DNA of 64,000 nucleotides. It comes from Anaeramoeba flamelloides. Its lineage: Eukaryota; Metamonada; Anaeramoebidae. The stretch spans positions 11,413,001-11,477,000 of the forward strand of contig JANTQA010000070.1 in assembly GCA_027625915.1 (NCBI GenBank), read 5' to 3'. Within the stretch, counting starts at the first letter, position 1; every line of letters starts with the position of its first letter. The translations under genes were made by a program, and so were the position numbers. This document shows, piece after piece, positions 22,521 to 32,900 of this stretch. A model generated the notes under the pieces. That model worked only from the letters and a program-made list of their open reading frames with translations, was not told where the DNA came from and made no database searches.

Positions 22521-24935
22521 GGCTCTAACTACAATATTAAAAATCTAATAGCAAATTCAACAAAATTTTACCTAATCCTGAAATTAAAAGAAAAAGTCAA
22601 AGTCTTATAACTAAAAAACCTTAATTACTTTTAATACTATTTGAAGAAAGGAATTATTTAGGTTTTTTAAAAGTTTGGATAAAATTTTTTCTCATTTCAA
22701 AAAAGTTCAAAATCGAGCATATTTCGAAATAATTTAAAAAAAATTATTTCTTTGAAAAGAAGAATGAAATTTTATTGTATGGAAAGGAAGTTTATTAATA
22801 TACACTTTAAAAAAAAAACTAAGAAGTTCTAAAATAACCCATTATAAAAAATCTACTAAATTTCGAAATATTTCAATAATTATTTCGAAACTTTGAAAAA
22901 ATAAAATTTATTTGATTCAAAGAATAGTTTGAATCACTTTTTTTCAATTTGTTGAACAAAAAAAATTATAAAAAAAATAACTAATCCTCAAAATTAAAAA
23001 TTCTCCAGATTACTTTTTTAAAACTTTCAAAAAATTCATAATAATCGAAAGAAAGATAATTTCATTTGGTTATTTTTAATCAATAATTAATAACACCTTC
23101 TTAATAATTTCAGTGAGTTACCCAAAAACTATATGTATAAATGTATAAATAAATTTTACCCTTATTTCTGGCTTTTTAAGGAAGTAAGTACATTTTACCA
23201 TTTTGAAAATTTTTAATTGTGTTAACATTACTAAAAAATATTTTTTGAGTACCACCAGATATTGAAAATTTGAAACCAAAATCCCATTCGCTAGTCTATT
23301 CGTGAATGGAACCAAAGTAATTCAGAGTTGAATCTTAATTTTTTCAATTTTTTGAACATTTTTTTGATTCAATTTTTGGTTTTATTAAATAAAGTTTTGG
23401 ATCTAGAAATGTGTTTATACCAATGATCGGAATTAATCAAACAGTAAACCAACAAAATATACCCGAAAGGGTGTGCATTTGAATCAAATAATTTCTTTTA
23501 GAAGACCAAACACGAAAAATCAACATTCCAAATAAATTTGTTGAAATCAAGAATGAAAAAAAAAAAATCGATAAAAGCCTATTTTTGAAGATTGGTTTTC
23601 TTTATCTTCTTAGTTTGTTTGAATACAAACTATTTTTTTCCTTGAATTTCTCGCCCCATTACTATTTATTATTATTTTAAAAAACCTTTTGTGTCAAATT
23701 TGCTTTCAAAATTCTTTTTTAAAATATTTTTCTCAAACAAAGCTAAAAGAAAGAATACTATTTCAAAAATTAAAATAAAGGGGTTGAATTCTTGGAATCT
23801 AAAAACAGTTACAAAAGATTCAAATCAAAATAATTGAAAAATTCAAGAACAAATTTCAATCAGATTCAGAATTTTTTTTTAGCTCTCATTTTAATGGAAA
23901 ATAAATAATTATAAAATCAAACGAATTTGTCCAAAAAACCCTCACTCTCTCAAGAAGAATTAAAAAAATCTCTGATTTTCTGAACCCAAACTAGAATTAG
24001 ATGACATAAATGAAAATAGGATTTTTAAATTCCTTTTCGAAATTCTTTCAAAATAAACAGTGATTTGTTTTTCAAAAATTTTCCAAAATTTTTTCATAAA
24101 GAATTAAAAATAAAACCAAATAAAGAATAAGTAATTGTGTAAAATGTTATAGATAAGATCAAGTAATAAATGATTTTTATTTATTTTTTTTTGATCAATT
24201 TTTTCATTTTTTTGATTTGCGTTTTTTTGTTGGTATGAAAATATCTTATACTAGAATATATTCCAGTCTAGTATTTATGAAAATATCAATTTATTTGACT
24301 AAAGAAATGATTTGAATGAATTCAGTTTCACATAAATGGTGACACTCAAAAAATGAAAAATGTACTTACCCCCTTAAAGATTTTCAAACAAATATAACAA
24401 ATTCAAATTAATAATTCTAATAAAAAAACAAATAATGGATATTCTCAATAAAATATTTTAAAAATAACAGTTCCTTTTTTATACTCTGAATATTTGAAAA
24501 AGTCAAATAGTTAGTCTTTTAAATTTCAAGAAATATAATAAATATTTTTAGATAAAATAAAAGATCAATTTTTATAGATCTTCAAAGATTCAATATTTGA
24601 TTTCTTTTGATTTGTATTTTTGAAATAAGATGAATATTTTCAATGTTATTTCTTCATAATAGCCACTCTAGATAATTATTAAATGTAAGATTTTCTTCAA
24701 AAAATAAATTTTTTGTGAATTTTTCTTTTTCTAATTGGATACATAAATCCAAACAAAAAGGATGAGATCTTTTTTTTTTAAAAGTAATTAGAAAAAATGA
24801 ACTTTTTTTGAAAATGTTAATTCATTTCACTAAAGTTGATAAATAAATTTACTTATCAAGTTTAATTTTATTCGTTTGTGAGAATAATTACACTACTACC
24901 TTTGGGATTAAAAATAAATAAGAGTTACTCTTCCC
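22521..24935 (-). mobile_element. Family A element (TTAA), interrupted by a nested element
   Basis: On the minus strand this runs from GGGAAGAGTAACTCTTATTT (24935) to a decayed right end at 22521, next to TTAA (22517-22520). Both halves align with the copies at 32648 and 55189. Subtracting the nested 1194-bp element and one TTAA duplicate leaves ~1217 bp, the same length as the other full copies (1213 and 1218). The TTAA at its left terminus has decayed to TTAT. Confidence 0.85.
23180..24373. mobile_element. TTAA-flanked 1194-bp element (family B), nested in family A
   Basis: Ends are GGAAGTAAGTACATTTTACC on the left and the inverted form of GGGGGTAAGTACATTTTTC on the right, each next to TTAA (23176-23179 and 24374-24377). 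The uninterrupted family A copies near 1970 and 33207 have a single TTAA at the same point, so the TTAA is a target duplication. No transposase frame. A related right end lies at 31990-32085. Confidence 0.85.
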
Positions 24936-25110
24936 TTATAAAGAATTAAACTCTTTTAATTTTTTTTTTTCAAATTGAAAAAAACTGTTTGGATTTGATA
25001 CAAATAAATTGAATTGTGATAACCGATCAGTGTATCTTAGGTTTGGATTATTAAATGGTGTTTTTATAAGTTGAGTTAGAAAAACTTGAAAGTTCAATAA
25101 TTTTGATTAA

Positions 25111-25282
25111 GGGACTGTTCTCTATTATATTTAATTTTGACCAATTTCTAAATAAGGATTTATTATCTAGAATTATGCTTAATATTGAAAATAAACATGG
25201 GTTTTCAAATCTTAGTAATTGGCAAAAAAATTTATTTAATCTCTAATAAATTTAGGTAAAAAAATTTAATAGAGATAAGTCC
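25111..25282. mobile_element. TTAA-flanked 172-bp MITE
   Basis: GGGACTGTTCTCTATTATAT ... AATAGAGATAAGTCCC between TTAA at 25107-25110 and 25283-25286. Its two halves correspond to the two ends of the 935-bp element at 20391-21325. Confidence 0.85.
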
Positions 25283-25286
25283 CTTA

Positions 25287-26022
25287 AATTGAAAAAAATA
25301 ACCAAATGTTGAAACACAAGAAAGAATAACTGTTGTTATTTGAAGAGTTATGAAAAAATTATCCAATATATTTTTATTGACGCATAATATTTTAATATTT
25401 CACAGATTGAAAAATAAATTGTATATTTTTGAATTCCAAATCAGATATCACAATTTATTATATGCTTGGAATTAAGTTTAATACAGTTAACAATAAAAAA
25501 AAAAATTGCAAATTAAAAAAAAAATTCAATTTGTTTTTTTTTTATTTTTAATCTTTTTTATGACATATCAATTTCAAATTTTGAAAGAATAGTTTTGAAA
25601 TTCACTTGTTCAAATAAAAAAATTGAAACTTTCAAGATTAAAATATATTTTTAAAGTTATTGGACAATCTCATCTCGCCATCCTAAAATGTTGATTTTGA
25701 TTAATAAAAACATCTATAGAATTCCAATTTTGAAAATAATTGATAAAAAGTTATTAAAAATCAAGATGAAACTCTCATTTTCAAATATTCTTATTTCCAA
25801 TCCATTTTTAAAAATTATTGGGCTTTTTTCAAGCAACTCAAATGGTTATCAAAAATAAAAACAAAATAAAATTGAAAATTCCAATTTTACTCTAAATTAT
25901 TAGAGTGATAGAATAACAAAGATCTTTTTTCAAGAAATACGCTATATATTGTCTGAAAAAATGATTACATTGAATTTTTTCTTGATTTAATTTACAAAAA
26001 TACACTAACATTATTACCATAA

Positions 26023-26053
<31 letters not shown>

Positions 26054-26425
26054 TTATTACAGAAATAAAAAACGTTTTTCATAATCCTTAAAATCTGTGT
26101 TTTTATCAAGATTGATTTAATTTTATTTTGGGGGTAAATAATAAATAAATAAAATAAAATAAAAATTGAAATAAATTAGAATTCTTTCATTTTTAATTAT
26201 TATTTTTTTTCAAACTAAATTTTTTGTATTTATTTTGAAAAAATTTTGTTTTGATTTTAAAATTAAGAAGTTTTGAAAGGATATTGCCCAAGTTTTAAAC
26301 ATTAAAATTTTCAACATCATATTAAAAGGGGATGTTAGGTTTACTTTTTTCAATTAGAATTTGGAATTGAAAGTTTTATAAACTTGATGATTTAAAAAGA
26401 AATTTTATCTATTCCAGATATATAA
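25287..26425. other. No recognised gene
   Basis: AT-rich DNA with long A and T runs (for example a ~26-base A-run at 26028). Its right end would hold the 3' UTR of the lipase gene ending at 26426. Confidence 0.6.
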
Positions 26426-26938
26426 TTATGTTTGATTTTCTAAAACATTTTTTATTAGATCTTGAATAACAGTTTTTTCTTTTACAATTCCAACATGAGT
26501 TGTACCAGAATAACCTTTACATTCTACTCCCCAGTTCTTGCACAATTGAAGAACTACGTCTTTTGGAACTGTCGAATCACCATCACTGTTGACATATTTA
26601 AATTTATCCGAGCCAATTTTGCCTTCATATACTAATTGCACTGGTGTGTCTTGGCCATAACCATACATAACAATGGATTTGGAATATGGCTGATGGAAAT
26701 ATTTGTATGAAGATGTTTGTTCAAAAATATCAAAACTGGATTGTTCGAGACCAAGTTCTTTAAATAAATCAAGATAATCTTTTTTATTTGCTTTGTAGTT
26801 TTTGTTGCTTGATAATACAATATAATCGTTCCATGTTTCATTATTTGGTAAAGTGTAATAAACCGAAGGAAAAGTTCGGTCCATCCCAATCATGCTCTTA
26901 TCTGAAATTAAAAAATCACCAAAATTATTTCCAGTTGA
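26426..26938 (-). CDS. Lipase exon 5 (Asp and His of triad)
   Basis: Starts TCAACTGGAAATAATTTTGG after GCAAATAG in phase 0, so the protein reads SI-STGNNFGDFLISDKS before RTFPSVYY. The methionine at 26893 is internal, not a start. It ends ...VLENQT followed by a stop at 26426. Confidence 0.9.
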   Translation of the reverse strand, partial: STGNNFGDFLISDKSMIGMDRTFPSVYYTLPNNETWNDYIVLSSNKNYKANKKDYLDLFKELGLEQSSFDIFEQTSSYKYFHQPYSKSIVMYGYGQDTPVQLVYEGKIGSDKFKYVNSDGDSTVPKDVVLQLCKNWGVECKGYSGTTHVGIVKEKTVIQDLIKNVLENQT

Positions 26939-29900
26939 CTATTTGCACAAGAAGATCAATTATCACCAGAGATTTAATGTATAATAACCATAATAATAAC
27001 AACAGCAACAATAATAATAAGATGATGAAGAAGAAGAGAAAGATGGAGGAAGGGAAATGGTACAAAAAAGGAAAATAAATTGAACTTTTTATTAACAATA
27101 AAAGGATTCTTCAATTTTGAGTAACCATTAGTTTTTTAATTACAAAATATTATTTCACAATATTCATTATACATTTTGTTTCAGATTTTGGTTTATTTTT
27201 ATAACTAAATTTGAAAAAGTATCTTTTATAAGATATTCAAGAACTAAGATTTGATAAAAAAATTTAAATTTTAGTTTGGTTTCATTAGAATGCCAAATTT
27301 TCTGTTTTAAAAAAAAATCTAAATTTATTTTCCAATTGGTAAGATGCCTAGTAAATGAAAATATTAAAGAAATATAATAAAAAAGTATGTAAACTTACAA
27401 TTGATTTCACTGTTTCTAACACGCCACCTATTTTTATGTTTTTTTTTTTGTGTGTAAATTTTTATATTGGAATACAAAAAATAAATAAATAAAATTAAAG
27501 AAAAATTAAATGAGAAATAGCTGTCAGAGTATTACAAGTATTTTTTTTATATAAATTAATAATTTAAGCTTTTTCTGATATTTTAATCAATACATATTTT
27601 GAAAAAAAAATGATTTTTTTTTTTTTAAATTTAATGGTAAAAGACGAATACACAAGTTTAAAAAATGATTTCTTAATTTTCTAAAATCAAAATTATTTCC
27701 AAAGTTCAATGAAATTGTAGGACTATGATTCTTTTAACTGTGTTTAAAATTTTCGTTTTTTGGATTTATTGTTAAGGTTTAATTTGTTAAAAAAAAAACA
27801 CTTAATCTATTAAAGAGTGAATTTTGAAGAGATTAAATTCATGTCTTCTCATTCAAAAAGTGAATAAACACAGTCACTATAAGTATTTTAAACTTAATTT
27901 AAACTCCAATTCAAAATTTTTAACTTACAATAAAATTCAATTTTTGAAAAAAAAATCTTATTTTTTTTTTTATTTTTTTATTGATGAGGAAGTGTAGATT
28001 ACACTCTAAGTGCCCTTTTACTTAAATTCCCTTTCGGATATTTAAGCGTAAAATCATAGATTTCACGATTATTAATTAACGAAAATAATTTTAAGCTATC
28101 ATAATTTAAAATTATTTCATTAAAATTTAATTCTTTGAACTTTTTCATAAAAATTAATCTATCTTTTTTATAGGAAGGACACACCCATAAAAAAATATCT
28201 TATTTAATCAATTCTCGAAGAAATACCAAATTAGAACCATTTACTAATTGAAATACTTACACTTATTTATAAATTACAATACTCACAAAGCAATAAATAA
28301 TTATCAATACAAATAAATTATACGTATGTTAAAAATTTTGGAGAGAGCAAAACAAAAAAATTGAATGGTAATTTTTTTAAAATTCTATTAGGAATTATTG
28401 ATCAATTCAAAAGTTTGGATAATCATCAACTAATTTTATTTGAATTCTTCTATTTTGGAGAACTCAACCTTAACATCAGATCAATTGTTGAAAAAAATTT
28501 TTTGGTAGAACGGAACAAGTTCTGTAATTCAAAAGAATGAAATAAAAACAAAAAAACTAAAAGATAAAAAAATGATTTTCATATTTTTTAACTAAAATCA
28601 AAATTATTTTCAATTTGAATGAAATTGTTTTACTATTATTTTCCAATTAAAAAATGAAAATTTTTAGTTCTCATTCCAAAATATTTTTCAAGTTTATAAG
28701 TTGAAGAAAATCCAAAGATCTTTACAACATCTTTCAGAAATGATATTTCTAAACAATAAATTAAACTTCCTTAGTTAATTTTGAGACAAAATATTTACTC
28801 GTCTATTTGATTGTAGCAGTAATCATTAATATTCATTTTAGAAATTGAAATAAAAATTTTCATTTATTAATTGGAAAATAACAGTATTGTGATTGTTTTG
28901 ACCGTTTTTAACTGTGTGGAAAATTTTGGAATTTTGGTTTTGTTTTCTCGAATTTTCAAAGTTATTTTGATAAATTTGTTTTTTTTTATACGTGTACTGC
29001 GATAATTAACTTTGAATTAATTCACCAATATCAATTTTTTTTTAAATAATGATAAAAGTAATAATAAGAGAATAAATATTAAGTAAACATACCAGACGCT
29101 GGGGCAATATAAATCGTTTCTTGTATATATTTATTTACCCATGGTTTTCCAAGCTTATTCGTTAAATATCCAGATAATAAGGATCCATAAGAATGAACTA
29201 TTAAAATAATGCTTTTATTTCCATTAAGTATATACGAATTTTCAACTGTTGTTTGTACAAGTTTTAAATAATCTTCCAAATTATAAACATCCTGTCTAAA
29301 ATCATAGGGAAGGCCAAATAAATTTTGATCATCTGAATAGCCAATTGATCTAAAGCTTTCAATCATATCTTTAAAATATGGATGCCATGATGGCAGTGAA
29401 GGATCTAAATCAATAATACCATCAATGCCTGTATACGTTTTGATTTCTACTCCTGTTGGTGGAAGAGATTTTTTCGTTTTTGGATCATAATTTAAAGTCA
29501 TAACTTCTTTTAAACACTATAAAATATTAGAATTTGAAGAGTGTGATTATTGTATTTGATTTGATTTGATTTGATTTGGTTGGAGTGATGTGAAAAGTAA
29601 AAAATGGAATATAAAAAGAAAAGAAATACATTTTAAATTATGGATTTGTAATTTTGTAAGAAATTTTTTTATTAGGAAAAAAAAAAATGGATTATATTTT
29701 TTTTTTTTCAACACCTCATAACAAAAAATACAACAAAATATTGAGAATTAATTTTATTTTTTTCTTTGGATCGTTATTACAAAATACCTGTTCTCATTAT
29801 TCAGAATGAACCATTTTTCAGATAAGTTTACTAATTTTTATAAGAAACAGTATGAGAAAGTGGTAACACGTTAAATTTACAATCTGAAGGTTCTATTTCC

Positions 29901-32900
29901 CTTAACCACATTATTTCTGATTGCTTACCATTTTCTCAAATAGTTACAAAAGTCACCACGGTGTAATTTTAATTAAAAATCCTGCTGATGCTTCATAGAA
30001 CCACTAATTCTTTGAAAAAATTGTTTGACCAAATTGAATCTTTTTGATTTTTCCAAAAATTGAACCGAATAAGAACAAGAACAACATCTCTCTCAATTTC
30101 TGGAGTGGATCCTATTTTTGGGAGAATTGACCAGATTCGCACTAGGTTCAATAAAATATCTCTAATTCAAATTAGGTATTCGGGAAGTGTCGTCAAGTTC
30201 CATAGAGTACCTAGGTTTTCTTTAATTTCAGAAATAAAAAGAAAATGTTTATGTTTTTTTTAATTTGAGAAATAAAAAAAAACCTAACCGCGGTTTTCCA
30301 TCATTCAAAAGAATAGAGAAAAATCAAGGATCTTACTCTATTCTTTTAAATTATGAAAAAGCTAAAAGCGATTTTTTTTATTCTTGTTTTTGTTTCGGAA
30401 ATCTATTGATTTTCGAATCAAAACAAAATTTAAAAAAAAACTAACGAAAAGTTCCGTAGAGCGCCGTCAAGTGCCTAGGTTTTCTTTAATTTCAGAAATA
30501 CATCGAAAATTTTTGAAATTTTCATTTTAATTTCTAAAATTAAAACAAAGCTAACGGCTCTTTTCCAGAATTCAAAAGAATAGAGTGAAATCTTTGATTT
30601 AACTGAATTCTTTTAAATTATGGAAAACCTAACGGCGTTTTTTTTTACTTGTTATTTTTGTTTCGAAAATCTATTGATTTTCTAATCAAAACAAAAATTA
30701 AAAAAAACCTAACGTGAAGTGCCTAGGTTTTTTTTGCTTTTTGAAATAAACCGAAAATTAAATAAAGTTTCGGTTTATTTCAAAAATTAAAAAAAGCCTA
30801 ACGTGAAGTGCCTAGGTTTTTTTTTGCTTTTTGAAATAAACCGAAAATTAAATAAATTTTCGGTTTATTTCAAAAATTAAAAAAAACCTAACGGCAAACA
30901 GGTGAACTTTTAGTACTCACTCTTTAATGGTAAAAAAAAAGTTGACTCATTTTTTTTTTTTTGTAATTCAAATTCATTTAATTAGATCCTTGATTTAATT
31001 CTATCAATTCAAACATTATAAAACTCTTATTAACTTTTCTCACATTTTCTGTTATTTTGAAAATCTATCAATTTTCGTTAGGTTTTTTTTACTTTTCGAA
31101 ATAAACAGAAAATTAAATAAATTTTCGGTTTATTTCTAAAGTAAAAAAAACCTAGAACACTTCACTAATAAAACAGAAAATACTAAGAAAACCACCTTTG
31201 TTTTTTTTGTTTATAATTTTTGAAATAATAATAATAGATCTTAGAATACAATCCAGGAACTTCACGTTACTTTATGATACTGGATCCAGATTAGATGAAG
31301 AAAAGTACACATTATAAACTCCATTTCAAAATTTGTGAATCACCTGTAATAATAAATTGAATAATATATATAAGCTATTTCCAAAAAAGTGTGGAAAATT
31401 TATCTTTGAATATTTCTTAAATTTAATCTTCAAAAAACGATTTAAATATACAAAATCATTAACAACCATTTATTGGTTATTGATAATAATTCAATTTGTT
31501 TCTTAGTAGGCAATGAAAGAAAGAAAAAATATTAAATTTTCTGATCTCGATTTTATCTGATATTTTTTTTAAACGTGAAAATTGCTATTTATTTTTTTCG
31601 TTTTTGATCGAAAAAATCGTTTTCATAACTTCTTTAATCTCGAAAACTTTTCCAATAGAATGAAAAACATATCACTATATTTTATTATTGAAAAAATCAT
31701 TTGTAACCTTACCATATTTCCAGTTTTTTATTGAAATTTGTCATAAGTAGTACCTTGTTTTGTCCAAAAAAAGTGTTTTTTTTTTTTTTTCATTTTTTGG
31801 AAATATTCCAACAAACATATTTTGAAATAAATACCTTAGCCATTGATTCGATCAGTATTAATATTTAAATTAATTTGGTATTGTCAATTAACGAATAGCT
31901 TCACTGACAATGATAATTTTTTCTAAAATGTGAAAAATAATGGTTCACTTTATTGAAAATACCTTATTTTTTTATATCCCCACCCCGATTATTAAAAACT
32001 CCCATTCATTTATTTCAAGAAATTGTTTGAATAATGTAGCTTCGGATAAACCAAGGCACTCAAAATTGGTAAAATGTACTTACCCCTTTAACAAAGCATT
32101 TCTTGATCTCAAAACTTTTTCTGAATTTTTGTAACAAAACAAGGTAAATGTAAAAAGTAATTTTTGTTTACCTCTTCTGTCAGAGACTTTCTTTTTTATT
32201 TCCAAGTATATTTTATACCCTTACCATCAACTCGATCAGATTTTAATATGATGCAGAAAGTAAGAGAAATAAGTGGATTTACATTTTCGAACGATTTCAA
32301 GGTTAATTTTGATTTTTGGATAACAGAATAAGGGGTTTGACCTCAAAGACAAATTTTTTATAAAAAAAAAAAAACCGAAATTTATAAATTTGAACAAGAT
32401 CCACAGACTCAACATTCTTTTAAGTAAGTAATTATGTTGTTTGCATAAAATTAAAATCCACTAATCACAAGATATGGTTAGTGCCTAAAGTGATGAAAGT
32501 GCCCTTACAATTTTCTATTTTGTTTTTTGTTTCAAGAAATGTACAAAATGTATTTCATGCACTTAACACTGTATGACAAAATTTCTTTTCTATTTTGGAA
32601 AGAAAGTTTTGGATTACAAATGGAAATTTTTTTGGGTGAATGTTTAAGGGACTAGTAACTCTTATTTATTTTTTTTCCCAAAGGTAATAGAGTAATTATT
32701 TACATAAGGATACAATTAAACCCGATATGCAAATTCATTTATCAACTTTAGAAAAATGAATAATCATTTTTAAAAGATTTCATTTTTCCACAATTAAATT
32801 TTCAGTAAAAAGATCTAGATCCTTTTTAGTTTTGGTTTTTGGGATAAATTTAGAAAAAAAAAATTTGAAAAAAAATTTAATTTTCAAGAAATCTCACTTT

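Noticed and set aside
26426-26893. Separate 155-residue gene starting at 26893
   Set aside because: The frame extends upstream to a proper acceptor at 26939, encoding conserved family sequence, so the Met is internal. The CAG at 26902-26904 was also tried as an acceptor and gave a phase clash with the micro-exon.
17820-28640. 17820-18300 and 28220-28640 as terminal direct repeats of one large element
   Set aside because: They are ~10 kb apart with unrelated genes and several other elements between, differ in internal gaps, and lack any internal coding region of such an element.
29079-29501. Separate 140-residue gene starting at the first Met
   Set aside because: It is lipase exon 3: conserved DC..xM sequence lies upstream of the Met after an ATAG acceptor, and the last residues run into the intron.
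29869-29940. tRNA gene
   Set aside because: tRNA-like words occur, but there is no 7-bp acceptor stem or T-arm; the segment is a simple hairpin.
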